A stretch of 64,000 nucleotides of DNA, taken from positions 48,877,280-48,941,279 of the forward strand of contig OX463780.1 in NCBI GenBank assembly GCA_949825025.1, in the 5' to 3' direction. Positions 24,920 through 37,919 of the stretch are shown piece by piece. The stretch's first letter is position 1. Every line of letters starts with the position of its first letter. The notes below the pieces were generated by a model. The model had not been told where the DNA came from, searched no databases, and saw only the letters and a list, made by a program, of their open reading frames with translations. Both the position numbers and the translations under genes were made by a program. This DNA is from Siphlonurus alternatus (taxonomy: Eukaryota > Arthropoda > Insecta > Ephemeroptera > Siphlonuridae).

Positions 24920-25240
24920 AATGGACAACGTGCATGAAAAAAAGTTATTGCAGAAATGAATAGAGGGTACCAAATTATGCTACTCTGAATTCTTTCAGAT
25001 TTTTTTGAAACCCAGAACTATTTTTAAATAATTATTGAAAGTGCGGCCACGCCCCCTGGAGGCGTCAATGGGCGTCCAGTCTCTATCCTTTTTATTAAGG
25101 ATTCAGGGGTGCCAACTGAAATCACAGGACTTTCAATAATTATTAAAAAATAGTTCCGGGACTCAAAAAATCAGAGCAGCATAATTTGGTGCCCTCTATT
25201 CATTTCTGCAATAAATTTTTTTCATGTTATGTTGTCCATT
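24920..25240. mobile_element. Second copy of the AATGGACAAC foldback MITE (321 bp)
   Basis: Closely matches 18215-18546 along its whole length, including the central GTGCGGCCACGCCCCCTGG block, with small deletions in the right arm. Confidence 0.85.
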
Positions 25241-25885
25241 GGGGACAATATCTCAAGATACAACTGCTTCCATAGACTTTTATGTCCCTTAATTTTTCAC
25301 AAAATTTAGCTCAAATTTCACAGAATCTATTAAACAACAAATTCTTAAAAAAATTAATTAAATTAAGTGTATAAAATGATTCTTATCAACGTAATAAATA
25401 ATAAAACTTGCAGTAAATGAAGAAAATAAATATACACAACATGACATTAAAAACAATAGAATTAAAAAAGGGGGAATCATAATTTAATAATCTTAAAAAT
25501 TTATGAAAAAAATTGTTTCATCCTCTTGGATATAATTAAATTAAAGGATGGAATTTTTACCCAAAAACTAAATTTTCATTTAATTTTTAAAGTTAGTTCG
25601 ATTAAAAAAAAAATCAGGTCTGGTAAAATAAATTTAGGTAATAAAAATGTAGAAAGTGTAGCTATTGTTTTGCTTAAAAAAAAAGGATACCTTCAAATAT
25701 AACATTAAATGCAATTTAAATTTTATAACAAAGTTAACATACAACAGTTTTATTATTAATTCTATATAGTTTGTTTCCATGCATTTATAAAACTTATTAG
25801 TTATTCTTAAAAAAAAAAGTAGAATTCCCCCTTTAACATCATGGTTATGGATATATTCTAAAATAAGACAAAATCTCAAGTGTTA
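25241..25885. other. AT-rich intergenic DNA
   Basis: No gene or repeat recognised; the 81-codon reverse frame at 25634-25879 is low-complexity A/T. Confidence 0.45.
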
Positions 25886-25889
25886 GTTA

Positions 25890-26192
<303 letters not shown>

Positions 26193-27099
26193 AAGGAGCG
26201 TAGCAGAAAAACAGTTTGAGAACATCAAAGGATATGTTTTCCTGACACCTCAGTTGCACATAATCAAACTTTGATAAAATTTTAATGTTTGATTTTGTAG
26301 AAAATCGTCTGAAAGAGTGTTCATTCTGCTTATATCAAGTGTCATTAAATTTGGGGATGAAAATATTGACTCAAGTGCAACGAGAGGGAAATTTTGCGGC
26401 GAGGAATGAAACTGACTTACCTGAGAGAACTTATTTTCAAATTTATGATGAAATATGGTGATTGATTTGCAATGCCATTGTAGTACTTTTAGATTTTTAC
26501 AGTATCTGCCAATAATGCTAATATCAAATTCAATATTTTCACTATATCCAATTGCAATCTCACTCTCAGGCGGCTTCTGTAAGACTAAGCTTTATATATA
26601 TATGTGTGTGTATGTCCTCCTATATAGTTTATTTTGACACACAGTTTATTCATACACATGCAAAGGACGATGTAAAAAATTAGTTGTTCTCAAATATTAT
26701 TCTATATATCATAACAAAAATCCTTATATTATTTATGATTGCAGGTTATTCAGCTTATAGGATAAGGTTATAATTATATTATATCAAAAATATTATTTTA
26801 AGTGGGAAAATATAAGTATTATTTAGTATAATATATTGATATAGGTGTTCACTTTTTTCGTATATATTATTATAATTAATATATAATAAATTAATATAAT
26901 TATTCTGTGGGACCATACACTATTTAATATACGTATAACGTACGTCCTATTTCTTATTCTAGCTGGATCGATAACTCGCATGCAATGCAATTAATTTGTT
27001 TGTCAAAAAGTATAATAATTTTTAAGATCGAGTACTGTTAATAAATTAATAAGCAAATTTCGCTTCGAAATTTCAAATTCTTGGCACGCGTTGGCACGA
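26193..27099. other. AT-rich intergenic DNA
   Basis: No gene or element recognised; an (AT/GT)n stretch lies near 26594-26612. Confidence 0.4.
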
Positions 27100-27117
27100 G
27101 ATGAAATCGATGAAATT

Positions 27118-27249
27118 TATTTTATTTTATTATCTCTTTCATGGGCACAAACATACATATATCACAATGTACCAGTCAGAATAATAAAAAAAGAGCCCAT
27201 GATGGGGCAAATGAAAAAGATTGCTGAGCAGTCCATTCACCCGTAAAAT
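27118..27249 (-). mobile_element. Very short LINE 3' insertion with target-site duplication
   Basis: On the - strand the segment ends CCCATGAAAGAGATAATAAA and continues as a TAAAA-type tail. It is flanked by GATGAAATCGATGAAATT (27100-27117) and GATGAAATCGTTGAAATT (27250-27267), an 18-bp target duplication with one mismatch. The same 3' end occurs near 39104-39150. Confidence 0.75.
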
Positions 27250-27397
27250 GATGAAATCGTTGAAATTGAAAACTTGAAAATCAGCCATTAAAGAAAAATG
27301 TAATTTGTGCATCTCGTTCAAACCATGCAGTTCAAACCAAAGGAGGAATTTAAGTTGGGCATGATAATGCCAGCCGTCATGATGGTGAGGAGATTAC

Positions 27398-27402
<5 letters not shown>

Positions 27403-27486
<84 letters not shown>
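27403..27486. repeat. (GA)n microsatellite
   Basis: About 42 uninterrupted GA units. The ERERER frame crossing it is an artefact. Confidence 0.95.
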
Positions 27487-27490
<4 letters not shown>

Positions 27491-27633
27491 TAAATTATCT
27501 GTCCCAAAAGATGTTGTCTCTTTTTAATAAATTACCTGATGATATTAAAAATTGTAAAAATAAAAAACAATTTAAAAGATATTGTATACAGTTTGTAAAA
27601 GACAAGTTTCCTTATATAGCAGGTAAATTATAA
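27487..27633 (+). pseudogene. LINE reverse-transcriptase C-terminal fragment
   Basis: The frame reads KMLSLFNKLPDDIKNCKNKK and on to a stop at 27633, the usual style of the last residues of a LINE ORF2. It is bounded by a (GA)n tract on the left and an (AT)n tract on the right. No other part of the element is present. Confidence 0.6.
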
Positions 27634-27646
27634 TAAATAAAAAAAA

Positions 27647-27655
27647 TATATATAT

Positions 27656-27712
<57 letters not shown>
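27647..27712. repeat. (AT)n microsatellite
   Basis: Nearly perfect alternating AT over about 65 bases after the LINE fragment. Confidence 0.9.
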
Positions 27713-27716
<4 letters not shown>

Positions 27717-28325
27717 TAATTTTATACTGTATGCTGTATGTAATAGCTAATAGCGAATATAATATAGTCGATTTATTTGATGGTCCAATTATAATTTGTA
27801 TTTAGTTATTTTACTGTAGGCATATGCAATATGTAATCAACTAATGTGATATATACAGTATATATAATTATATACATATGTGTGTATTGTATTATATTGA
27901 TTAATTAATTATATAAATTATGTTATTATTAATGTCAACAATATAATAATATGTCAAAGTTATTTTAAAGTTATGTCAATTTGTACAATATGCAATCTGC
28001 TTCTATAATATTGTATTATTATCGCAAGCATAATAAAAGAATTGCATTCATTTCATTGAATCTTGATCGAATCAAACTTGCAGCATGATTTCGCCGCCTT
28101 CTTTCATATCCAGCTCGGCAAAGCTCGGCTTTGTTCGGCACGAGCGGGAATCCGAAACACATTGCGCCCAGCTGTGAAATTTTGTGATCACGAAAAGTCA
28201 CTTACTTGTTAGCACGGATTAAAGTCTTCTCTGTTTCTCCTGGCTTGTTACCGTGTTTCATTTATAGCTCGGTTCTTTCACGATAATCTGCTGAATGTAA
28301 TAGTGTGAATAGAATATTTACTATC

Positions 28326-31300
28326 ATGGCAAGACGAGGACGGTTGACGAGAGAGATGACGCTGATGTCAAAGAAAGCAAGTCCTGGGGTCTTTCTGGGA
28401 CCTAAAAATGACTCTTTAGAAGAGTTCGAAGCTAGTAAGTCTGCATTACAGTAATAAATATGAACTGATACACCCACTGTCTCCATTGATCCTCTCTTTT
28501 TTACAATCTGATCAGCTTAATGGTCATGCAGATTGATTTTTAAGAAACTGTACTGTATGTGTTAAATTATGTGTGTACTAGCTGTATTATTCAGGCGCGG
28601 ATCCAAGGTGGGGGGGGGGGGGGGGGGGGCGATCGCCTCCATCGCCCCCCCCCCCCCAAAGGTCCCAAAATACATTGAAAGTATTACCACCCACCCCACC
28701 ACCCGTCGCCCCCCCTCCCACCCCAAAATTTAACATTGCGGGATAGGGCACCGCCCCCCCCCTCTCCCCCCCAGAGCCGCGGGCTGGATCCGCCCCTGGT
28801 ATTATTTGCATATACTGTAACTTTTTAGGTGTAGTCAGAGATGCATGTCTATCTGATGACCAGAATGTTCCTGAAAGTGTCAGAGAATTGTTTTCCCTGA
28901 TGACGATAGTGCTGCTGTAAACTCATTTCCGTTTGCCTTCGTGTGTCATTTGGTGCACAGTATGAGTGACGGTATGACACTTTTCTGCTGGAAGACCATC
29001 ATCTTCTAAACCTTTTGGTCGAGTTTCTGGACATGAGGCATGGCCTCTGGAGTCTGTACTGTACGTAATTATATTCAATGAACTCAGAACAATGTAGTAT
29101 ATACAAAACTTAATTTAATCTAGAATATATTTTTATACTGAAGTTGAGGACCCACAGGCCCCTAGCACAACATCAGGGTGCATTTGAGACAAATATGTGC
29201 TTTGTTTCAATAAAACCCTGCAGTCTGATTGGCACATCATCTGATCCTGCATTAAAACCTCTAGCTTGTAAAATGACGAGAGTTTGGTCCCAAAAGGAGC
29301 CAGGAGTGAAAGGATTTCGACTGACCATGAAAATCCTAAAACTTAGCAAAGAGTTTTTTTACCATGAATATTTTTACCTCTCTGAAAAGTCTTTGAATTT
29401 TAATTTTCAAAGTTAATCCTTCCACGTCCGGTAATTTCCATGATCACGCTTGAAGCATTTTATCAGAGTGATAGGTTTTTTTTAAAACAAAGTCTTGCTC
29501 CTTTTGTTTGTCTTTTTATTGATGTTTTTGTTTTTTGTCTAGGTATAACGGGAGTTGAAGGAACGCCATACGAATCCGGAGTCTTCAAACTGGAACTCAA
29601 AATTCCAGAAACGTAAGTTGTTTGAAACAGCGACTAATAAAAAAATATTTGTGTGGAAAATAGATTTTTAAAAAAGCAGCTGAATTTCTACCATATTGTA
29701 TTGTTCTCTTCTTTATTATTATCGACACTCTGAAGTAAAGTTTCAGAATAGTGCTGTCAAATCAATGTGTTTCTTTATTATTCTGTACAATCTGGACAAG
29801 TTGCTTGATCCCAAGACTAAACAATATGACAAGTTGGACAGTTTGTAAGTTTCTATTTTAAGTCATCATACTGAGGTGATTGATGGCATCAGTTGTTCAT
29901 GTTTTCTTAAGTACAACCAGGCTGGGATGGATTGCTATATAGAAAGAGGAAATCTGGCATTCCCACGGTCCTTTGTCAAAACAAGCAAACAAAATCAAAT
30001 AAAACCCCACAAAAGCATGAAATGACTAGTTTAATACCACAGCAAGGTTTTAGAAGAATTTTAATTGCTTTACATGTTTTAACTTAAAATTTAATTTTTG
30101 TAAAAAAAAAAAAAAAAACAATTTCTGAGAATAAGTTATACCTTTTTATTTTACTGCAGTAGCTTATTCAGAAAATTTTCTCACAAGGAAACACTAAGAA
30201 GGAGATGCAATGTGCCCAGGTCAGTGAGTAGATACCGTCAGATAAGAGATAACTGCATATCTCTTTTCATGATGTAACAAGATGACCCACTGTCTCATTT
30301 TATACTCCCCTTCTTTTTACAATACCTCCATCAAAGCTTGTATTTCTTCAGTACTCTGATGATGCTTTCAATACAAGCCAACATTGCGTTGTAGGTACCC
30401 GTTCTGTGCACCAGTGGTGAGGTTCGTGACGCAGGTGTACCACCCCAACATCGACAGCTCGGGAAGGATCTGCCTGAAGAGCCTGAAGCCACCACCCATG
30501 GGAGACTGGACCCCCGGCCTCACCTTGCTTGATGTGATCAATGAGATCAGAATGCTCCTCAAACACCCAAACCCGGACGACAGTCTCATGCCGGACATAG
30601 TAAGTTGGTAGCCTAACTTGCCTAACATTCTGGCTGGCGTTAAAGACAAGAACTTTTGTTCTTAAAAAAATAATTATTAAGCTATTTTAAAAAACATGAA
30701 ATAATTAGTGTAATTACATCTCTCAAAGTTACTCTGCAGATAAGATTTTTGTTATTTTTAGTGTTCATTGCAAAGAGAGTTCACAGAGGTTATCCTTGAC
30801 ATTGTTTTGTAAATGTCTGAGTTCTGGTGGTAGGCCAAGATGCTGCAAGTACAATGCTGCCTGTTCAAGTGACACTGGAGCCAAGCACTATTTGGCAACA
30901 TTGCTTGATTTTGCTCTACTTGATCAGCGGCTTGCAGCTTTGTTGCTGCGTTTAGCTTTGTCCATCTTTGCAGCAACCAAATTTAAATTTGAACCAATGT
31001 TTTGAGATGTTCTATTAATTTAAATATGCTGGACTAACCTTGCTCTGATTGGTTGTATTAAAAGAGAAATTGAATATTTGAATATTCCCTGTTTGACTGT
31101 TTTCTTGATGACAGGCCCAGCAGTACATCACGGACCGAGACAAGTTCAATGAGATTGCTCGCTCAATGACCGAGAAGCACGCCTCTTCAACGTTAACAAA
31201 AAAGGTATGTTCAGAGCCCCTCTACCACTGCCTAAAAAGGTACATACCTTAAAGACACATCAATCCCCTGTCTTTCATCAGATGCTCAATTTGCTACTTC

Positions 31301-31780
31301 TGAAATTTATTTTTTTAATTTTTTAAAGACTTAAAAAAAAATTAAAACCAGATAGTCTTCTCCTTTTCTTATGCCCAATTAAGGATTGTTAACGGTAAAT
31401 TACTTCTAGTGAGTTAATGGAGTAGAGTCATTCAAGTACATAGTAAGTTAATCAGCAGAGGTGTCCGTCCTGACTAAGGTTTGCTACGGTTTCCTCAGTC
31501 TCACTTCAGTGGATGCCGGGACGCATAACAGGCTGTAGCCACTATCCTTTCGCTCCCTTATCTCTACTCATTAGCCCGTCCCCCTATAAAAAAAAAAGAA
31601 TTTTTTATGCTTCCGTTGGTCCTACTGATTTTTTTTCTGTCAAACTCTGATCAACATTTCAAATGTTTACAGCCAGATGCTGAGGTCCCTGAGGAAGCAA
31701 AGTCTGCAGAGGTCAAGCCTGAAGAGGTCACGTCTGCAAAGGAAGTAGCCGCAAGTCCATCAGGCAGCAGTGGCGACTAG
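28326..31780 (+). CDS. UBE2T: Ubiquitin-conjugating enzyme E2 T (193 aa, five exons)
   Basis: Exons 28326-28434, 29543-29612, 30395-30599, 31115-31204 and 31673-31780 splice in frame to 193 aa, close to the 197 aa of human UBE2T. The UBC fold is readable: N-terminal helix (RLTREM), the TPYE-GVFKLEL strand region, YPF, and the active-site motif HPNIDSSGRICL with the catalytic cysteine at residue 86, the same number as in human UBE2T. It continues with the WTPGLTLLDVINEI helix and PNPDD. UBE2T is the E2 that works with FANCL to monoubiquitinate FANCD2 and FANCI in interstrand-crosslink repair; that role is taken from the family. The acidic, Ser/Ala/Glu-rich tail after about residue 158 is lineage-specific. 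Intron 1 holds a hAT MITE and intron 4 a sense SINE. It converges with NDUFA11. Confidence 0.95.
28592..28798. mobile_element. hAT-type MITE in UBE2T intron 1
   Basis: The terminal inverted repeats CAGGCGCGGATCCA and TGGATCCGCCCCTG fit the hAT consensus. An exact 8-bp target duplication GTATTATT flanks the element (28584-28591 and 28799-28806). The interior is almost all G and C homopolymers. Length 207 bp, no coding capacity. Confidence 0.92.
31436..31605 (+). mobile_element. SINE in UBE2T intron 4
   Basis: Matches the SINE core (AGAGGTGTCCGTCCTGACT, GGTTTCCTCAGTCTCAC) and ends in an A-run. Same orientation as the gene; head missing. Confidence 0.75.
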
Positions 31781-32465
31781 AAAAGATCTGAGCTGTGTTC
31801 TCCAGCAGCACTGTACTTCTGTGATTAAGTTTTAGAAACAAACTATAAGTTTTATTTTTAAAGTTTAGCAGCAGATAAAAAGATGAAATGATATTTTTAA
31901 AAGAGTTATCTTAAATATTGCAGTATCAACCTGTACAAACCAACAAAGTAATTCAAAATTTTATCCTACCTCCAAATATATTATTGCTAGCTGTCGTGCT
32001 GCATTTTTCTTCTTTTTTAAGCTTTCATTCCATTTTACAATACAAAATCCAGGAACATGAATTTATGCATCTATGATTGTATTTCAAAATTTAAAATATC
32101 TCTTACAGTAAGATACACAGTGATAGGAATTTGATCCTACGTACAGTACATTTCCCATTGTTATTTCCTATACAGTTAAAATTTGCTTGTTTTTTGTTCT
32201 TTTCCCGGCCTCTAAAAAATTAAATATTTCAAAAAATTGGGACCATATGCATACAGCTCACACCAACATATCTTTTTCTATAAATTCATGCTTCTATCTA
32301 AGAATAGAAGATTAATTGTTTAGTTGTCATCCTTGAGATTGAGAAAAATAAATTAATTGTTCTTAATTGTTGATGAATTTTGGCATGGTCTCTTGTAGGA
32401 TTCTTGCATTAACTTTTCTCTAGCTCTAATATATAATTATGTACCCATGTTTGTACCGTGTCATG

Positions 32466-32471
32466 AATAAA
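32466..32471 (+). terminator. Candidate polyadenylation signal of UBE2T
   Basis: AATAAA about 690 bases after the stop. An earlier copy is near 32347. Use is inferred. Confidence 0.35.
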
Positions 32472-33744
32472 TACACTTAGTAAATAATATCAAAAAATTT
32501 GACGGTGCTGTGGCAACTCCAAAAAATAAATAAAAAAACGGGCTAGCTCGGAATGCATGGAGTGAAAAAACAACTCTCTTATAGCTTTGCTAGCATAATA
32601 TTATATTGTATTATTAAAGTTGCTTTTATCCCTCTAACTCTGCATTCTGAGTAAAGTTGTTCTGCTCTGTCATATTATTTTGAGTTTGTCGCAGCATTTT
32701 TAATGTACGTGTTCATTTAGTGTACTTTTATTTAATAGTTTTAAATTGAAAGTTAAAAAATAACTACAGTAGAACTAATGTTAAAGAGGTATTGTGGTTA
32801 AAATGAGTGGAATCATTTGAATATTTCACTGTCAACAGAGCACTGAAAATGTGATTATATACACCCGATTGCAGAAGATTGTGGTTTAACTTACAGAGCG
32901 AGGTTTAAACCTTGTATATTGTCGTGGTAAAATCAAAATCCAACACTTGGTGGATTGTAGCCAAATATCCAATCTTGAGTCAATATAATACAAAATCAAT
33001 TTGAGATGGGCATTTTGTCAGTCTATATATATACCAAGTTGAGGCCAGATACTTTGACGCTACCACGAAGATAAAATATAGTCAGTATAGGGCAAACTAC
33101 GAGTGTAATGTTGTCTCTGCAATCGCGGGTATAGTTGTCATTGCATTTGAGTGTTTTTAGTACTCTTACCTCCAGAAGAAACATTTTGCATACTTTCTTC
33201 CTCCCCTCCAAGCCTCATGTACAATCAAAATTTTTGTTCTGAGTAAATAATGTGAGAAAAAGTTTAAAGCAGGGATGATTAAATAACTAAAATTTAAGGT
33301 ATTTACAAAATAGAATATAACATGTAGTTTTCTATATTATACGTAATCTTTGTTTTTTCTTTGTAAAAAGTGATCTATGCTCTGCACTTTTGGATTTAAG
33401 AAAACAAAAACCATGTAATTGTGTAGTTGATATTAACATGTCTAATGTTTTTCTTCGAATATACCCCAAACTATCGACCATGTCATCAAAATATTTTTAA
33501 TTTAATTTTAAATAAATGGTAAAAAATTATTAAAGTAAAAAACATTTTTCTGTCTGAAAATTGGCGTCATGATGCTTTTGAATCTACAGTATTGTTAATT
33601 AATTAAAGAAACCAAGCTCTTTTACAATATTCTATCTCTACTTATATTTGGATTTTGCATTAAATTATAAATGCTAAAAAGGTGTTATAGTGGCTATAGG
33701 TTTTAGCAAAATTCAATAAACAAATATTTTTAACAAGTTGACGT

Positions 33745-33750
33745 TTTATT
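33745..33750 (-). terminator. Polyadenylation signal of NDUFA11
   Basis: TTTATT on the + strand reads AATAAA on the - strand, about 207 bases after the NDUFA11 stop, a normal 3' UTR length. Confidence 0.5.
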
Positions 33751-33956
33751 TACACAATTATTAATGCTACAGTTTTGATATTTAGTCATTGACATTGATT
33801 TTCATTATATAGTGTTCTTCAACTTTATCCGCCTGCACATGAAGATTTACTCGCAGCAGAAAAGAATTGCATCGAGAAGCACTGGGGAGAATAGCATTTG
33901 AAAAACACTGAATTTATCTGGATGGTTTGCAATGACATTTAGTTTGCTAAAAGTTG

Positions 33957-34454
33957 CTAGTTTTCAGATGTGCTCCAGGTAGGAGGGGGGTTCTTGAGCA
34001 GGCTATAATCGCTGTGAACGCCTCGGAGAGTGTTGTGAGCCTTCAGTTTGTTTTCTGGCAGGAAACTCCATCCTTCTTCCAGAGACAATTTCTTCAGCAT
34101 GGCTGCTCCACCGAAGGCAAGGCATGCTATGAAGCCAGCATACCCGCTGCGACGCCAAGCTCCGAAAACTGCTCCGGAGGCACATCCGCCCATGAAGTAG
34201 TTCAGTTTGTCATCCTTGTGTCTGATGGTATTGGCCAGGCAGGTAGTGGCCGTGAATGCAGCTGCTATTCCAATAAATGGTGCTGTGAAGTGGGCAAAAC
34301 GAGCCACTGTTTGGAAATATCCTTGTGGCCGGGAGTACATAAGAACATCAAGGGTTGAAACTCCAATACCAGCGATAGCTGCATATTTGGTGGTGTAAAG
34401 CAGCTTTGGAAAGCAGTCCTGACCTTCTGGTGTATCATAGTAGCTGTAGTTCAT
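33957..34454 (-). CDS. NDUFA11: NADH dehydrogenase (ubiquinone) 1 alpha subcomplex subunit 11 (165 aa, single coding exon)
   Basis: An uninterrupted 165-aa frame on the - strand opens with MNYSYYDTPEGQDCFPKL and matches the B14.7/NDUFA11 accessory subunit of mitochondrial complex I, a Tim17/22-related inner-membrane protein. Four hydrophobic segments are visible, at about 25-42, 53-72, 87-103 and 104-120, including the small-residue run GGCASGAVFGAW and the following RRSGYAGFIACLAFGGAA. No presequence is evident, which is usual for the family. A TGTGTAG acceptor-like site lies five bases before the ATG on the coding strand, so a 5' UTR intron is likely, with a first exon near 34,600-34,720 next to a TGACGTCA. 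The polyadenylation signal is the complement of 33745-33750. The coding part has no intron, but no poly(A) tract follows the stop, so a recent retrocopy is unlikely. Confidence 0.93.
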   Translation of the reverse strand: MNYSYYDTPEGQDCFPKLLYTTKYAAIAGIGVSTLDVLMYSRPQGYFQTVARFAHFTAPFIGIAAAFTATTCLANTIRHKDDKLNYFMGGCASGAVFGAWRRSGYAGFIACLAFGGAAMLKKLSLEEGWSFLPENKLKAHNTLRGVHSDYSLLKNPPPTWSTSEN

Positions 34455-34719
34455 GTTTGCTACACACAGTAAAGATTATTTATAGTAGAAACTTCACCAA
34501 ATTATGCCGAAAATTGTAATTTTTTGTAAAAATTAATCAGATGAACAGCTGTTCAGATTTTTTCTAACTTATTTTTTAGCTTCCAATTTTTACCACGTTT
34601 CAGTGGCAGCACCAAAAACAAAACAAACGCCGAACGCCGTTTCGTGACGTCAGCCGTCGTGGCGTCTGCTAAAAAGTTGTGTCCACAACAAACCGCATTT
34701 CTACCGATTTACAGATCCT

Positions 34720-36451
34720 CACTTCGAAGGTATGTACATGTAATTGTTAATTTGAAAGTACTGAATGATAATAACATACAGTCAATGCGTATGTTACCCT
34801 GTTTTGTTACGTGGTTTTGGTATCTGCTTGCTTCTCGCGCCAAGTCCGGCACTGATGCATGCACAGCATCGCCAATCGTCAGTATGCAAATCATACCCAC
34901 GCCGGTGCTTTTAATTTTTATGAAATGGAAACTATTGTTTTTTCCTCGCTTGTATCTTGCACAGTGATGAGAAATAGGAAATATCATGATTTCTAAAAGT
35001 TTAACTGTGAAGTATGCAAACGAGGCAATGTTATTTTGACCCACTTTTCTTTCGACCACGCTACCGGTAAAACGTAAAACCCGGACCTGGGTTAACCGTA
35101 TGCAAATTCATAACACTAATTTTAGATAAATATGTACCATGCATAGCTTATAGTCTTGATACGGCTTAGTAATATTCCTATATAATTATGCACAGGCATA
35201 CTGTTTACACGTTTTAAGATATGATTAAAGTATATTTGTAAATATATATGCTATGCATACAACATAATTATGATATATGCATATACATAAATACAGATAA
35301 TATAGTACAGTATGCACATCATACTTGTCAGCGCTGTGATATAGAACTGAATAGGTTTTCAGAAGGGGCAACCGTGGCATTGTCACATTTGCCGCGTTAA
35401 TATTATTACTATTACAGTAGGGGTAAGTTTTGACCCTGAGGTATAATGATAGAGCTGATGACGTCAGCCTATACCTTGCCTATCTTCCTATCTAAATAAA
35501 TGTGAATAATTGTTTTGGAGGGCATATGCTGCCAATCAGAATGTATGCGAGTACAGAGCGTATGTATACCCTCGAATACACCACTCGTTAATACATGTAT
35601 GTACTCAAGCTGGAATAAAATTTTGCTAAATCAAATAACCACATATAGTAGGCCCGAGGGCTGGTTGACAGAATGGGCACCATGAAATTGTCTGAAAGAG
35701 AGAGAGGATGTACCTAGCCATGGTCCCCCCTGCAAATATATAGGCCTACGGGCCAGCAGGTCCCCTTGACATTTTCTATAGTTGCACTCCTGATGAAACG
35801 GAATATGTACATTAATTTGAAAATGATACCATGTGTGTGCTGGTAGCACAACTAGAGCCTTTTTCCCCCTCGGCAAGTCCTGTTAGACAATAAAGACTTG
35901 CAAGGGTTAGTGAGAAGTTCTTGGCACATTTTTCAATTCATGTGTGACCCGTTGGTCAAACGATTTCTCAATATCTTGTTTCCATCAAAATATTTATCAA
36001 ATAATACTAATGATTGAAGCTGCTCTTACAAATGACAAGCTTCAACTTAAAAATGCCGCAACGCCGCATTCTGACATCGCTCCATAAGGTTTGTTAGGAG
36101 AAAAATCTTATTTATTTTTTCATTCAAATTCTATGCTGCACAAAATCTCGAATATTTTTTATGTCGTGTCAAGTGATCTTTCCCGTGGCTCATATGAATG
36201 ATTAATCTTGCCCTTCATAAGAACCACCGAAAAAAATTAAAAACCAGGTACCGCTGGGTTAAAGGATAGGAAGCTTGATAGAACATGTCGTCGCGCGCAG
36301 TTCGCGCGCTAGATTTTCATTGGCTGAGAGAATTGTGTCGTCAATATTAAAGCTTCTCATTGTAAGCTGTAGGCCACGCAGAGTCAGTACAGTATAAATT
36401 CTTATCTCTAAAGTAGAAATAAAAATTGTTTCTACAACCAAGTCATAAGAA
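34720..36451. other. Intergenic DNA upstream of NDUFA11
   Basis: No gene recognised. The frames here are short and lack splice context. TGACGTCA occurs at 34645 and 35459; the first is close to the likely NDUFA11 promoter. Confidence 0.4.
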
Positions 36452-36590
36452 GGGGCATTCACAAAGCCTTAAGGCCACATTTAAGGCTCAATAATTTAAG
36501 ACCAGAAATTTTGGGTCTAAAAAACATGTCTAAAATCAAGCTTTAAATTATTGAGTCTTAAATGTGGCCTTAAGACTTTGTGAATGCCCC
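36452..36590. mobile_element. 139-bp palindromic MITE, copy 2
   Basis: Same length, ends and internal TTTTGGGTCTAAAAAACATG-type centre as copies 1 and 3. Confidence 0.85.
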
Positions 36591-37919
36591 TTAAGGTTAT
36601 CATTTTTATCATTATTATACAAAATCTAAAGATCTTTAAAATAGAATTGTTTTCGAATTAATTGCTCCAGTATTAATAATTGGATTTTTTATTAATAGTA
36701 TTCTAGTCAATGTACAACATTGTAATATATTGAAAAAACATCACATGAAAATATATCATGATATCTGTTGTAAAAAAAATCCAATTGGTGCATTCGTAAG
36801 TAGAAAAAATGCGTTCAATTTTAAATTTTAATAATTATTTTTTATGTATAATTTGTATTGTTATTTGTGATGGGCACCTGAATCGAAATCGTATGGTCGT
36901 GAGTTCCACAGGTATTTGCTGATTGCAATTGTGTTTATTGTACATAATAAAAATAATGTCCGAACCCGACATTTGTAGTATACGGACATTTTAATTTGAA
37001 CCTAGTGTACATTTTTTTTTGATCAGTACAAACGGAAATAGAAATTATGTCCACTTCATCAAATTGTAGCATCTTAAAATCTGATTGGTTCATTTTTTTA
37101 TGTCGTAATTTTTTTAAATCCTGCAATGTGAACCATGCGAAAACAACAAAAAATTAATTAAATAATGCTCCCACAAGAAACCAGGTCTGTTTAATGTTTC
37201 CTAGAAGGCAATATTTTAACTGCTGTGACTGAGTCGGTCGTTATTTTTTACGATCCTCCAACAATTTTAATGTGACAGGCCATCTGATAGGTCGTGGTGG
37301 TTGAAAATGTCTCGATAATATATCCAACCTAGTTTTCTGCAGACAGTTCCCTGTGTTCAACAAAATATGAAAGCAGAACTTTCGCGATAATTTATTATAT
37401 ATCTCAACCAGCTACTGCGTATAATAATTTGTGGAAATAAAAATTTAATAAAAAAAAATATAGCAGCGTTTATTTTAAATAGTTGTTATAATTTTTTATT
37501 ATATTTACAATTTATGCTATAATTGTTTATACAATTTATATTTGCGATCGTACAGTGCTTATTTAGCAACGGCCGTTGTTATCATACGAAGGCGTGTGAT
37601 AAGAAGCTTTGTGCGCGGCCGCTTCACCTGATCGGATTTCATAGGTTTTTTTAAATTTTACGCTATATACGAAATTTTGCGATCTATATGTGAGACAGCC
37701 CATATTATCATGTTAAAACGTTTTAATTATAATTGTCAATTAGAATAATATTCAAATAATATCAATAACTCGGTCACACAATAAAATATTAATGATTGTT
37801 TACTGCTTTTTCGCCATCTGATTATAAAATATAATACAATAAAAAAATAGGGGCTATTGTTTATAAATCGTAAATAAATCGTAATTATAAATCGTGCATC
37901 CGGGAGGTGATTGATGCAT
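36591..37919. other. AT-rich intergenic DNA
   Basis: Nothing recognised. A GC-richer patch near 37560-37640 has no frame or splice signals that I can support. Confidence 0.4.

Noticed and set aside
27307..27633. 108-codon protein with a long ER repeat
   Set aside because: The first part is a (GA)n tract; only the last 48 codons look like a LINE remnant.
29144..29416. 90-codon frame in UBE2T intron 1
   Set aside because: It lies inside a well-supported intron and resembles no protein.
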